Positions 44,835 to 53,613 are shown, counted from the stretch's first letter. The stretch is DNA of 64,000 nucleotides from Pseudomonas frederiksbergensis (GCF_001874645.1 NZ_CP017886.1:4276001-4340000), one strand, 5' to 3'. Numbers and translations are program-made. The notes: generated by a model from the sequence alone, not told the origin.

Positions 44835-45209
44835 GGTTCCCCCTCCTGAATGCATCGGGTCTCTTAAGAGTCGGCACCAAGGTAGCAAACTGAAGCCCGA
44901 TTCTGCGGGTGCTGAACCAATAAGTGCTTAATCCGCTGATTTTGCGACGAAATGCCTGTCGTACGTTCCACAGGCTCACATGAGCGGCATCATGGCCATG
45001 CTGTTTGACGGTTTGGTGACAGTTTGATGAGTCGCGCAACGAGGTTTCTACCGACGGTCGGATCGGTTCAAGAAATCGAGGGGCGCGCCGATGACGCTTA
45101 AGTTGGCTCAGGCACATTGGTGTCAGGCCCGCATGTTGTTGACAGGGAGGTCCGGACATCTCGCATGCCCTACTGGTGCGAGCCTTATCCCTGTCATGAG
45201 TATCACTCG
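44835..45209. other. Intergenic region between divergent oxygenase and chemoreceptor genes
   Basis: 375 bp holding the divergent promoters. Open frames here lack ribosome-binding sites and family resemblance. I see no hairpin, REP or operator that I can support. Confidence 0.5.
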
Positions 45210-46835
45210 ATGTTTTTGCAAAAATCCCTGAGAACTCAAATCCTGGCATTGCTGAGCGGCAGCCTGATCGCGATGTTGCTGATTGCCCTGGCCTGTTTTC
45301 ACTTTCTCTCCAGCGGGGTGCAGAACTATCGCAGCCTGATCGAAGGCCCGTTACGTACCTCGCAACTGATTGACGAAGCCAACCTGCAATTCAAGGCCCA
45401 GGTTCAGGAATGGAAAAACGTCCTGTTGCGCGGCAAGCAACCGGCTGACCTGGACAAATACTGGAAGCAGTATGAGGACCGTCAGGGCGACGTACAGAAC
45501 ATTCTCGGTGAGTTGATCCGCCAACAGGGTATCGACGCCTCACTCAAAACCCGCCTTGAAAGCCTGCGTGATGCGCACCGGGTACTGGGCGGTGCTTATC
45601 AAAAAGGTCGAGAGGCCTATCTGGCCGCCGGTGCCGATTCTGCAGCAGGTGATAACGCGGTCAAGGGCGTGGACCGCGCCACCAGCGAGCAGATGAGCGA
45701 GTTGGTCAACGAATTGCGCAAGCAGGGTCGTGAGCAATCGACGCTGATCAGCGCCAGTGCCGATCGCACCGTGCTGTTGGGAATCCTGGTGATGTTGGCG
45801 TCGGGTCTGTTGATTGGCCTGTTCAGCCTGTGGCTGGTCAACCGCAATCTGGTGGAACCGATCCGCAAGTTGATTGAATACGTTGCGCATTTGAGCCAGG
45901 GCCGCTTTGCCGAGCCGGTGGCGAGTAATCGTCAGGATGAGCTGGGCAAGCTGGCTGTCGCGGCCAATACGTTGCGTGATTTCCTTGCCGAGACCTTCAG
46001 CCGCTTGCAGCGCAGCGCCTCGGATCTGGACAGCGCCAGCGGCGAGCTGAACTCCATTGCGACGTTGATGGCCCATGGCACCAACGAACAGTTCAACCGT
46101 ACCGATCAAGTCGCCACGGCGATGAACGAAATGTCTGCCACTGCCCAGGAAGTCGCTCGTCATGCGGCCGACGCGGCGCGGGCCGCCGATGATGCCGATC
46201 AGTCGGCACAACAGGGCGAGAAGGTCATGCAGGGCACCATTCACACCATCACCCAGATGCGCGGCGAAATCGCCAACACTGCGACGGTCATCCGCCAACT
46301 GGAAACCGACAGCGGGCGCATCGGCAAGGTGCTGGAAGTGATTCGCGGCATCGCCGAGCAAACCAACTTGCTGGCACTGAATGCCGCCATCGAAGCCGCT
46401 CGGGCCGGTGAAGCCGGACGCGGGTTTGCCGTGGTGGCCGATGAAGTGCGCAGCCTGGCCCAGCGCACGGCGGCGTCAATCATCGAAATCAACCAGATCA
46501 TCCAGAGTGTGCAGACCGGCGCGGTTGACGCAGCGCAGGCCATCGAAAGTGGCCAGTCACGCAGCGAGGAGAGTGTTGAACAGGTCACTCAGGCCGGGGC
46601 CATGCTTGAGCGCATTACCGCGTCGGTGGAGGCGATTCGCGACATGAACCGCCAGATCGCCACCGCCGCTGAAGAACAGACCTCGGTGGCCGAAGACATT
46701 TCGCGCAACCTGACCGAGATCACCAGCATTGCCAGTACCAATCTGGACAACGTGCAGCGCACTGAAGCCGCGAGCAACAACCTGCACGGTTTGTCGGGGC
46801 AATTGAACGCGGTGACGGCGCGCCTCGGCTCCTAG
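45210..46835 (+). CDS. Methyl-accepting chemotaxis protein
   Basis: Transmembrane chemoreceptor of 541 residues. TM1 at about residues 9-30 ([20 protein letters not shown]), a helical periplasmic sensor (about 31-188, four-helix-bundle type), TM2 at about 190-212 ([20 protein letters not shown]), HAMP ([20 protein letters not shown]), methylation helices and the hairpin tip [40 protein letters not shown]. The start at 45210 ([10 protein letters not shown]) gives the usual MCP N-terminus. Ligand unknown. No C-terminal CheR tether pentapeptide is seen. Confidence 0.93.
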   Translation: MFLQKSLRTQILALLSGSLIAMLLIALACFHFLSSGVQNYRSLIEGPLRTSQLIDEANLQFKAQVQEWKNVLLRGKQPADLDKYWKQYEDRQGDVQNILGELIRQQGIDASLKTRLESLRDAHRVLGGAYQKGREAYLAAGADSAAGDNAVKGVDRATSEQMSELVNELRKQGREQSTLISASADRTVLLGILVMLASGLLIGLFSLWLVNRNLVEPIRKLIEYVAHLSQGRFAEPVASNRQDELGKLAVAANTLRDFLAETFSRLQRSASDLDSASGELNSIATLMAHGTNEQFNRTDQVATAMNEMSATAQEVARHAADAARAADDADQSAQQGEKVMQGTIHTITQMRGEIANTATVIRQLETDSGRIGKVLEVIRGIAEQTNLLALNAAIEAARAGEAGRGFAVVADEVRSLAQRTAASIIEINQIIQSVQTGAVDAAQAIESGQSRSEESVEQVTQAGAMLERITASVEAIRDMNRQIATAAEEQTSVAEDISRNLTEITSIASTNLDNVQRTEAASNNLHGLSGQLNAVTARLGS

Positions 46836-46947
46836 TAAACGTGACTGTGTATCGGCACGCTAACCGTGTCGGTACACGATTGATCTCAAGTGCGGGTCTT
46901 GCGCGTCGATGATTCGGTTATTCCTAACCTCATTGAAGGAAACGCCC

Positions 46948-47394
46948 ATGGTCGGCATCACATCGGTCTCAATCAATCAGTCTCTGTCCACGACCACCAG
47001 CAAGACCGCCATCAGCGACAGCGCCGACACCACTCAAAGCACCACCGCGACAGGCAGTTGTTCGACCGCCGACAGTGGCAAAGTCGCAGCCGGTGGTGCG
47101 TCAGCGTCGAGCGGCAGCAGTTCGAGCAGCAGTAGCAGCGAGTCGGATACGGTGAAAGAACTGCGCAAGCAGATCGCCGAATTGCAAAAGCAATTGCAGG
47201 AGCAAATGCAACAGATGCAAGCCGCTCAGGCCAGTCAGGAAAGCGCGGATGCCAAAGCGGCGAAAGTCGCGGCCGCCCAGTCGCAGGTCGCAACCATTTC
47301 GGGCTCATTGCAAACCGCTACGGCGGCGTTGACGCAAGCGCTGCAGGCGTCAGGCAGCAGCACGTCGGGATCGTTGGTCAGTACGACGGCGTAA
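46948..47394 (+). CDS. FlxA-like coiled-coil protein
   Basis: 148-residue protein with three parts: a Ser/Thr-rich N-terminus (residues 1-65, including a serine tract), a charged coiled coil VKELRKQIAELQKQLQEQMQ near residues 68-87, and an Ala/Ser/Thr-rich tail. The coiled coil with preceding low-complexity region matches FlxA-like proteins, of unknown function. No signal peptide. AAGGAA stands before the ATG at 46948. Follows the chemoreceptor gene by 112 bp and ends at a strong terminator. Confidence 0.7.
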   Translation: MVGITSVSINQSLSTTTSKTAISDSADTTQSTTATGSCSTADSGKVAAGGASASSGSSSSSSSSESDTVKELRKQIAELQKQLQEQMQQMQAAQASQESADAKAAKVAAAQSQVATISGSLQTATAALTQALQASGSSTSGSLVSTTA

Positions 47395-47431
47395 CGGCGC
47401 GGCGGTGTTGCCTGTTACACCCATCAGACGC

Positions 47432-47467
47432 AAAAAGCCGCACAGCCATAGGCTGTGCGGCCTTTTT
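47432..47467. terminator. Bidirectional Rho-independent terminator
   Basis: A5 then GCCGCACAGCC (47437-47447), ATA loop, GGCTGTGCGGC (47451-47461), C, T5. Serves the FlxA-like gene and the convergent PepSY gene. Confidence 0.92.
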
Positions 47468-47480
47468 ACGTCTGTTCGAT

Positions 47481-47801
47481 TTACTTCTCTTGTGTGTTGC
47501 TCAGTACTTTGCCGGTCTTGGCGTCCAGCTTCACGTCCCACTCGAGGTTCTTGGCGTCGCGGATTTCGACCTTGTACTCATAAGCGCCGGTCTTGGCATT
47601 GTGCTCAAGCTCAGTGTCCTTGATGTTCGCCGCGGTGCTGCCCGGGTGCTCAGCGAGCGCCGCCTGATTGAGCTTCTCCATGTCCATCACGGTGCCGTCC
47701 TTGAGCAGACCCGGAATCAGGTCCGGGCGTACATCGGCCATGGCGAAACCGGCAGTCAGGGTCAGGGCAGTGGCGGTGAACAGGGCAGTCAGCGTTTTCA
47801 T
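47481..47801 (-). CDS. Periplasmic PepSY-domain protein
   Basis: Secreted 106-residue protein. Signal peptide at residues 1-22 (MKTLTALFTATALTLTAGFA, cleavage after AMA). The mature PepSY fold contains IKDTELEHNAKTGAYEYKVE and EWDVKLDAKTGKVLSN. PepSY proteins inhibit peptidases or partner with envelope two-component systems. AAGGAATG precedes the ATG. An upstream direct repeat CTTAAT-N5-CTTAAA suggests control by an OmpR-type regulator such as PmrA. Confidence 0.85.
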   Translation of the reverse strand: MKTLTALFTATALTLTAGFAMADVRPDLIPGLLKDGTVMDMEKLNQAALAEHPGSTAANIKDTELEHNAKTGAYEYKVEIRDAKNLEWDVKLDAKTGKVLSNTQEK

Positions 47802-47825
47802 GGGGTCATTCCTTGGGTGAGCTGT

Positions 47826-47870
47826 TTAAGTGGCACCAGGTTAACCAGCGCCACTTAATTCATCCTTAAA
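47826..47870 (-). promoter_or_regulatory. PmrA-like direct repeat and dyad upstream of the PepSY gene
   Basis: CTTAAT (47854-47859), five bases, CTTAAA (47865-47870) resembles the PmrA box. TTAAGTGGC (47826-47834) and GCCACTTAA (47850-47858) form a perfect 9-bp inverted repeat overlapping its first half-site. Confidence 0.5.
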
Positions 47871-47931
47871 TTCACTTGAGCCCAATGCAATCATTAAGGA
47901 TCAGCATCTCCCGTAGAGAACGCTAACCGGC

Positions 47932-48008
47932 GTAGGAGCTGCTGGAGGCTGCGATCTTTTGATTGTGTGTATCAAGGTCAAAAGATCGCAGGCTGCGCCA
48001 GCTCCTAC
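47932..48008. repeat. REP doublet (inverted pair)
   Basis: Arms 47932-47960 (CTGCTGGAGGCTGCGATC) and 47980-48008 (GATCGCAGGCTGCGCCAGC). Both arms show compensating changes relative to the standard REP. The right end touches the stop codon of glpQ. Confidence 0.83.
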
Positions 48009-49135
48009 TAGAAACCATTGACCTCAAGTAACTGCGCAACGCTGCCCGCCGCCGGGCGCTTGTAATACTTGAGCAGTTCGCTGGCGCGGTTGGTGAAGAT
48101 GCCATCGACACCGGCGTCCATGACCTTCTTGTAGTCCGCGGCATCGTCGATGGTGTAGACGTGCACCAACATGCCCTTGTCGTGGGTGTACTGGTTCATC
48201 CACGGTTTCACCAGGTCCGAATAGCTTTGATCGCCGCCGGTGGCCAGCGCTGCCGAAGGGCCCGTGCCGATGGCGCCCTGTGCCTTGGCGTAGTCGACCC
48301 ATTGCTCGAATTCGGCTTTGTCCTTGGGTTCCTGTTTGGCGTAGTAGGTGGCTTTATCCTTGTCACCGGATTCGGCGAAGGTCACCTTCGACTTGGGCTC
48401 GATACTGCCTTCGCCCACCCACAGCAGGAGAATCTTCGGCACTTGCGGCATTTCTTTTTGCAGCAGTTCGAGGCTGCTCTTCTCGAAGGTTTGCAGGATC
48501 ACTTTGCCTTTGCCCTGGCCGACGGTCAGCTCGTTTTTGGCCAGCGTGGAACCTACCGGGCTCAGCCAGCCACGGTCCTGAAGCTTGTCCTTGAGATCGC
48601 GCTCAATGCCGGGAAACTGTTTTGGCTCTTTGGTTTCGATGTAAAGACCAGGCTTGTGCAGCGGGTTGCCTTGGGCGATATCGATGATTTCGTCCAGGGT
48701 CAGGATTTTCAGGCCGGCATAAGCAGGGCGAGCGCGATCCGGGTGGGCGGTGTTGAACCAGCTGCCGGCATCCAGGGTTTTAAGTTCGGCGATGGTGAAC
48801 GCATTGGCCGGGCTGTCCTTGCGTTCAGGAAACTTGGTCGCAACGTCGGTGGTGCGTTGCAGGTTGTTGTCATGCAAGGCGAACAGCACGCCGTCCTTGC
48901 TGCGTTGCAGGTCCATTTCCAGGTAGTCGGCGCCCAGGTCGCGCGCCAGTTTGTAGGCGGCGGCAGTGGATTCAGGCGCATCGAAAGAGGCGCCACGGTG
49001 GGCGATCACCGCCGGGTGCGGGATCCCGCTGGTGGTGGCCAGAGCCGTCGGGCTCTGCTGGCTGGTAGCCTGTGCCTGGCCAAGGCCGAGCATCAGGCTC
49101 AGCAACAGGGCACTTTTGGTGAAGGTAACAGGCAT
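48008..49135 (-). CDS. glpQ: Glycerophosphodiester phosphodiesterase, periplasmic
   Basis: Hydrolyses glycerophosphodiesters to sn-glycerol-3-phosphate and an alcohol. 375 residues with signal peptide (MPVTFTKSALLLSLMLGLGQ, cleavage near AQA-TS). GDPD TIM barrel signatures: AVIAHRGASFDAPESTAAAY with the catalytic HR...E, YLEMDLQRSKDGVLFALHDN with the metal-binding ED/D and second His, and GLYIETKEPK. The start at 49135 is preferred because it begins the signal peptide. Product would feed glycerol-3-phosphate uptake. Confidence 0.92.
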   Translation of the reverse strand: MPVTFTKSALLLSLMLGLGQAQATSQQSPTALATTSGIPHPAVIAHRGASFDAPESTAAAYKLARDLGADYLEMDLQRSKDGVLFALHDNNLQRTTDVATKFPERKDSPANAFTIAELKTLDAGSWFNTAHPDRARPAYAGLKILTLDEIIDIAQGNPLHKPGLYIETKEPKQFPGIERDLKDKLQDRGWLSPVGSTLAKNELTVGQGKGKVILQTFEKSSLELLQKEMPQVPKILLLWVGEGSIEPKSKVTFAESGDKDKATYYAKQEPKDKAEFEQWVDYAKAQGAIGTGPSAALATGGDQSYSDLVKPWMNQYTHDKGMLVHVYTIDDAADYKKVMDAGVDGIFTNRASELLKYYKRPAAGSVAQLLEVNGF

Positions 49136-49336
49136 AGTCGAGGTCCTTTCGTAAGAAGCGATTTCAAAGACGTATCTTTTAACAATTGAGCGGCGGATGT
49201 GCCATCGCCAATCCGACATTAACGTGTGTGAGGGGCGTTTTTCCGCGCTTTTGTGCAGCCCTTTGCAGTACGATCCACCTCGGCAGTTTCCCCGTCAGAG
49301 GGAAAACCCGAAACATTCTTATCCCGCCCCCTGCGT

Positions 49337-49383
49337 GTAAACCATCGTTCAGCCGTCCATCGGGACGCATCCGTGAGGTTTAC
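49337..49383 (+). promoter_or_regulatory. Long-range hairpin over the start of the 109-aa hypothetical gene
   Basis: GTAAACC (49337-49343) pairs with GGTTTAC (49377-49383), which ends one base before the ATG at 49385 and covers the GTGAGG ribosome-binding candidate. The 33-nt loop contains a smaller CCGTCCATCGGGACG-like fold. Confidence 0.4.
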
Positions 49384-49384
49384 C

Positions 49385-49714
49385 ATGCGCATCACGTCCG
49401 AACTTATCTGCCAAGCCGCTGATCAACTCAAAGGCTTCGTCGGTTTCAATCGCAAGACCGCTCACTACATCGTTCGCTTCAGCGAAGATTCGTTCGGCAT
49501 GGATGTCGCCGACGATGCAATCATCCCCGCCAACGAGTTCGTCTGGGCAGCCGCAGAGGGCCAGGCCATGACCCTCAAGCGTGAGCTGATCCGCTTGCTG
49601 CTGGAGCAGAACATTGACGACCGGATCAACATCACCGAACCGCTGCGGGTCTACATGCGGCGCGAGGATTTACCGGAGATTAGCGCGCTGCGCAGCCTGG
49701 TTCAGGCCGGATGA
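49385..49714 (+). CDS. Hypothetical protein, 109 aa
   Basis: Soluble protein beginning MRITSELICQAADQLKGFVG. Mixed alpha/beta appearance with HYIVRFSEDSFGMDVADDAI and an acidic/basic C-terminal half (LKRELIRLLLEQNIDDRINI). No signal peptide or known motif. Tail-to-tail overlap of 13 bp with the ABM gene. Function unknown; coding character fits the genome. Confidence 0.7.
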   Translation: MRITSELICQAADQLKGFVGFNRKTAHYIVRFSEDSFGMDVADDAIIPANEFVWAAAEGQAMTLKRELIRLLLEQNIDDRINITEPLRVYMRREDLPEISALRSLVQAG

Positions 49715-50034
49715 CGTTCGAAGGCATAAGCGCGCTCGACCTTGCACACCCGCGTGTGAAACGCTTCATACCAGCTCGCGCGCCCGCGTTCGCGGGTTGC
49801 ACTGTGTTCGGCGTGTTGTTTCCAGGCAAGGATCGCTTCTTCGCTGGACCAGTAGGAAACGGTGATGCCAAGTCCGTCTTCACCCCGGGCTGACTCAACG
49901 CCGAGAAACCCCGGTTGGTCGCGGGCGAGTTCGACCATGCGTTGCGCTGCCTGCTCGTAACCCTGGTCTGCGGTTGTGCGCAGTGAAGTGAAAATCACCG
50001 CGTAGTAAGGGGGCGAGGGTGTGTTGGCGATCAT
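49702..50034 (-). CDS. Antibiotic biosynthesis monooxygenase (ABM) domain protein
   Basis: 110-residue dimeric ferredoxin-like fold protein. Typical ABM pattern: YYAVIFTSLRTTADQGYEQA, QPGFLGVESARGEDGLGITV and YWSSEEAILAWKQHAEHSAT. Members include small-quinone monooxygenases and heme-degrading-like proteins, but most stand-alone ones are unassigned. 39 bp downstream of the GATase-like gene stop, or rather 37 bp before it on this strand order, so the two could be co-transcribed (GATase-like first). Confidence 0.83.
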   Translation of the reverse strand: MIANTPSPPYYAVIFTSLRTTADQGYEQAAQRMVELARDQPGFLGVESARGEDGLGITVSYWSSEEAILAWKQHAEHSATRERGRASWYEAFHTRVCKVERAYAFERHPA

Positions 50035-50071
50035 CTGCGGTTCCTCGCGCAGGCCTTGATAAAGGCATCGA

Positions 50072-50740
50072 CTAAGGGGGAAGGGTACCGGCTAGCGCCG
50101 CACGCTCGGGTTGAAACAAGGTCGCGACGAAGAACGGGTGGTCGCTGAGTTCCATGGCCCGTAGATCACCCGCCGAATCGTGGCCGGTGGCTTTAAGGCT
50201 GTGTGTCAGCAACTGCTCTTCGAACGCTGGATTGACGCCATAGCGGCAGTGATAGCCTTCGCGAATTTCTGTGGTCGCGTAGGCGTTGGCGATTAGCGAT
50301 CCTTCAATCAAGCGAATGCCGTCTACTGCCTCGACCAACGAACAGGTCAGCGGCGAGAGTACTGCACGAACGGCGTCCGGTGACGTTTCCCCATGCTCGG
50401 CATCGGTCCATCCCAAAACGTTGCGCGCGTATTCAAGCACCGCGTGTTGAAAACCACCGCAGGTGCCGAGGAAGGGCCGCTGTTGTTCTCGGGCAAAACG
50501 GATCGCCAGCAGCGCGCCGTCCAAGTGGCGGTAAGGGCTGGCAGGCACGCACCAGATGCCGTCGAAGTCAGCCAGTTGGGTGTTTGCATCAATGTGGTCG
50601 GTGGCCAGCCACTCAACGTGCACATCGACTTCAGCGTGGTGTGCGGCCATATTCAGCGCCAGAGGAATTGCCTGATGGGCAGTGACCTGTGGGTCGTAGT
50701 CACCGATCAGTGCAATACGTAGTTCGGAGTTTGTTTCCAT
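50072..50740 (-). CDS. CTP-synthase C-terminal-like glutamine amidotransferase-fold protein
   Basis: 222-residue class I GATase-like protein. Begins ELRIALIGDYDPQVTAHQAI; nucleophile elbow PFLGTCGGFQHAVLEYARN holds the Cys; the C-terminus reads FFVATLFQPERAALAG. The normal catalytic His of the FHPE motif is Gln here (FQPE), so canonical glutaminase activity is doubtful. This fits the family of CTP synthase C-terminal-region-related proteins, some of which are selenoproteins at the Cys position. Divergent from a LysR gene with a tandem operator between them. Confidence 0.8.
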   Translation of the reverse strand: METNSELRIALIGDYDPQVTAHQAIPLALNMAAHHAEVDVHVEWLATDHIDANTQLADFDGIWCVPASPYRHLDGALLAIRFAREQQRPFLGTCGGFQHAVLEYARNVLGWTDAEHGETSPDAVRAVLSPLTCSLVEAVDGIRLIEGSLIANAYATTEIREGYHCRYGVNPAFEEQLLTHSLKATGHDSAGDLRAMELSDHPFFVATLFQPERAALAGTLPP

Positions 50741-50781
50741 GGTGTCTCCCAAGGCTTGTTGATTCCTGGAGCCCACTATAG

Positions 50782-50820
50782 ATTGGCGTTCACGCAAGTA
50801 ATATTGGCGTTTGCCCAAGT
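50782..50820. promoter_or_regulatory. Tandem LysR-type operator between GATase-like and LysR genes
   Basis: Two 18-bp copies of ATTGGCGTT-N4-CAAGT at 50782-50799 and 50803-50820, exactly 21 bp apart. Each holds a T-N11-A type dyad (TTGG...CCAA in the second). Confidence 0.65.
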
Positions 50821-51718
50821 GTTCAATGCATTGACGCACTATCAGCTGGATTACCCGGACCTCGCCTTGATTCTCGCGTTGGTGCGCGGCGGCTCTCTGG
50901 CACGGGCAGCGGCACTGTTGAAGGTCGACGTTTCGACGGTGTTTCGTGCGGTTCGGCGCCTGGAAGCTGCATTGGGCCAAGCGTTGTTCGAGAAAAGCCG
51001 TGCAGGTTATTTGCCGACCACCCTGGCCCGAACACTGGCCGAGCAGGCCGAACGCGCCGAGCAGGCGCTGGAAGCCGCGCGCATTGGCGTGGAGCAGGGC
51101 GGTGAAGTCATCAGCGGCACCGTGCGTCTGACCTGCACCGATTCGGTCTTGCACGCGTTGCTGTTGCCAGCGTTGGCGCAGTTCATGCTGGCGTACCCGG
51201 CGCTGACCCTGGAATTGAGTACTTCCAACGACTTTGCCAACCTTAGCCGCCGCGATGCCGATATCGCCTTGCGCCTGACCCGTTCACCGCCAGAGCATCT
51301 GGTTGGGCGGCGTTTGGGCGCAGTGTCGTATCGGGTTTGCGCCAGTACGGCGTATCTGAAATCAGTTGAGCCGAGTGATCTGACGCAGTTGAGCTGGATT
51401 GCTCCGGATGACTTTCTGCCCGACCATCCGACAGTGATCTGGCGTCGTCAGCAATTTCCCGGTGTGCTGCCGAGCTATCGCTGCAACAGCATGCTCTCGG
51501 TCACTGAGTTGGTGCGCGCCGGGCTTGGCGTTGCCGCGTTGCCGGATTTCCTGATCGACCCCGCGCAGGGGTTGCGCCCATTGAGCGAACCCCTGCTCGG
51601 TTACGACACCAGCCTGTGGCTGCTGACCCGCCCGGATTGTCGAGCGTTGCGCTCGGTGGTGACGCTGTTCGACGAATTATCGCACTGGGTGCGATTGCCT
51701 GATCAGGAGCGTTGCTGA
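50819..51718 (+). CDS. LysR-family transcriptional regulator
   Basis: About 299 residues from a GTG at 50819; a TTG at 50834 (294 residues) and a TTG at 50756 are alternatives, and none has a clear Shine-Dalgarno sequence. Because the second operator copy covers 50819, the start may really be 50834. N-terminal winged helix LALILALVRGGSLARAAALL and KVDVSTVFRAVRRLEAALGQ, then LysR_substrate domain from about residue 100. Divergent from the GATase-like gene, its likely target. Confidence 0.84.
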   Translation: MFNALTHYQLDYPDLALILALVRGGSLARAAALLKVDVSTVFRAVRRLEAALGQALFEKSRAGYLPTTLARTLAEQAERAEQALEAARIGVEQGGEVISGTVRLTCTDSVLHALLLPALAQFMLAYPALTLELSTSNDFANLSRRDADIALRLTRSPPEHLVGRRLGAVSYRVCASTAYLKSVEPSDLTQLSWIAPDDFLPDHPTVIWRRQQFPGVLPSYRCNSMLSVTELVRAGLGVAALPDFLIDPAQGLRPLSEPLLGYDTSLWLLTRPDCRALRSVVTLFDELSHWVRLPDQERC

Positions 51719-52242
51719 TCTTGCAAAAAGTGCTGATGCATCTCCGAGGTCAGGTTTCCGATGCGCTCGGTCAGCTCTTTGGTCATCTCGGTCAGTCGAG
51801 TGTTTTGTTCAAGCAACGCCAGTAACTGCGCGGAGTTCTGAGCGGCTTGTGCTTGTCGCTCGGTGTTGGCGACGGCCAAGGCCTCACGGTGTAGCGCGTC
51901 GGCTTCGGACTGGGCTTTGTCGCGCGCGGCCTGACGGGTTTGCGCCAGCAGAATCAGCGGTGCGGCGTAGGCGGCTTGCAGGCTGAACGCAAGGTTGAGC
52001 AGGATGAACGGGTAGACGTCGAACGTCGTTACCCCCGTGACGTTCAGGATAATCCAGATCCCGACAATAAGGGTTTGCGCGCCGAGGAAGGTCGGGGTGC
52101 CGAAGAAGCGTGCAAAGGCTTCGGCCTTCAATGCAAACGTGTCGTTGCCAAAGGTCGACGCCAAATGGGCGTGCGGCCGGTGGAAGCGCAAGTGATCGAC
52201 GGGGGCTGCGGGGTCTTTTTCTTCGGGCTTGGTTGAATTCAT
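51703..52242 (-). CDS. DUF1003 family membrane protein
   Basis: 179-residue protein with two membrane helices (FLGAQTLIVGIWIILNVTGV and FILLNLAFSLQAAYAAPLIL). The preceding FHRPHAHLASTFGNDTFALK and the helix pair identify DUF1003. A long cytoplasmic coiled-coil tail (QTRQAARDKAQSEADALHRE onward) follows. ATG at 52242 is preferred over 52323. Overlaps the end of the LysR gene by 16 bp tail-to-tail. Function unknown. Confidence 0.85.
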   Translation of the reverse strand: MNSTKPEEKDPAAPVDHLRFHRPHAHLASTFGNDTFALKAEAFARFFGTPTFLGAQTLIVGIWIILNVTGVTTFDVYPFILLNLAFSLQAAYAAPLILLAQTRQAARDKAQSEADALHREALAVANTERQAQAAQNSAQLLALLEQNTRLTEMTKELTERIGNLTSEMHQHFLQDQQRS

Positions 52243-52342
52243 GATGCTCTCTGCAATGCCATGGGACTGAGGCTCACTATAGCCCGGCAGGTCATTAGTC
52301 TGCGCCATCTCTGGCGCCTTCATGCGTTCAGTTGCAGCGCCA

Positions 52343-53419
52343 CTATGCCAATGAGGGACTCGTACGTTCGGCGGCCGGAGGCGTCAGGGCTATATTGATT
52401 TTGTTGCGCCCGGTGTTCTTGGCGGCATACAGCGCCTTGTCTGCGGCATTGAGCCACATCACAGCATCCGTAAAGGACATCTGGTTGGTCGCAAGGCCAA
52501 TACTCAAACTGACTTGAAGCTCGGGCACTTGCGGGTTGCGGTAGTTACCGAACACTTCGCGCAAGCGCTCCATCACGCCTGTGGCCTGCTCCAGTGGCAT
52601 ATTCGGCAAAATTACCCCGAATTCATCGCCGCCATAACGCCCGGCCAGGTCACTCTCGCGCAGGTTGCGTTTGAGTTCAGCGCTGAGTTGGCGCAGCACG
52701 GTATCGCCGACGATATGCCCATAGGTGTCGTTGATCGACTTGAAGTGATCAATGTCGATCAGGGCAATCGTTGCCTGGACCCGCTGCTGCTGGCACTCAT
52801 GAAACTTGATCTGCAGCAGGTCTTTCCAGGTGCCGTGATTGAGCAGTCCGGTCAGACTGTCGGTACGACTCAAGGCACTCAATGCACGTTTGTGTTCGGA
52901 GAGTTTGATCGCCAGTCGATAGCACACCATACCAAGCGCCAGCGGGTAGAGGGTCAGCATGGGCAGGCAGGCGTACACCTGAAGCTGACTGACGGCAGAC
53001 GTAAAGGCCGCACCGAGCAGCAGCCATGAGATCAACACGCCAACCAATTGGGCCACGGTTCCGTGGATGAATAGACGCAGGCCACCCGCCGCAACGTTAT
53101 TCATTGCCATCATCGAAATGATGGTGACCGTGGTGAGGGGCGTGAACTGCATTGCTGCCGCCCAGAACCCGCCGAGAAACGAGTCGTATAAGAGGTTGCG
53201 GAATTCGGCCTTGTAGGGAAATGCCGAGCGCGTCGACAGTTGATAGGCAAGGTGCGGCCAGAACAGGCCATTGAACAGTAAAAATACCCAGATCCAGAAC
53301 GGCATATCCAAGGGGTAAAGCGCGGCGCTTACGCTGATGCAGCCGATACCCAGGCCAATCATCCTGGGTCTGTAAATACGTTTGGCAAATGACAGCCCTT
53401 TGCCTCGTTGGTTTTCCAT
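52343..53419 (-). CDS. Membrane-bound diguanylate cyclase (MASE2-like plus GGDEF)
   Basis: Makes cyclic di-GMP from GTP at the inner membrane. 358 residues from the ATG at 53419. N-terminal half has about five helices (residues 20-170) resembling MASE2 of AdrA-type cyclases. The GGDEF domain (about 180-345) has substrate and metal residues LIDIDHFKSINDTYGH, an intact catalytic GGDEF at 263-267 and an inhibitory RxxD site (RESD, 254-257), so product feedback is expected. No EAL domain. Input signal unknown. Confidence 0.9.
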   Translation of the reverse strand: MENQRGKGLSFAKRIYRPRMIGLGIGCISVSAALYPLDMPFWIWVFLLFNGLFWPHLAYQLSTRSAFPYKAEFRNLLYDSFLGGFWAAAMQFTPLTTVTIISMMAMNNVAAGGLRLFIHGTVAQLVGVLISWLLLGAAFTSAVSQLQVYACLPMLTLYPLALGMVCYRLAIKLSEHKRALSALSRTDSLTGLLNHGTWKDLLQIKFHECQQQRVQATIALIDIDHFKSINDTYGHIVGDTVLRQLSAELKRNLRESDLAGRYGGDEFGVILPNMPLEQATGVMERLREVFGNYRNPQVPELQVSLSIGLATNQMSFTDAVMWLNAADKALYAAKNTGRNKINIALTPPAAERTSPSLA

Positions 53420-53613
53420 AGGTCCCTGCACCAGATCCGTTCTGAAATATTTTGTTGTGTTTTACTCAGAGCTTCCGTCCATCGGATAAATCACATGAAT
53501 AGTGTCATTTATTCCATGTGTACGCATCAGTGTCCTTGCAATCCATTTAACGGTTGAAGCGCATAGCCATGCCTACCTTGCTCACCCTCGGCGTGGTGGT
53601 AGTTGTGCGAGGG

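Noticed and set aside
2737..48008. REP doublets as a dispersed CRISPR or small-RNA family
   Set aside because: Units are paired inverted palindromes spread through gene ends, without regular spacers or cas genes.
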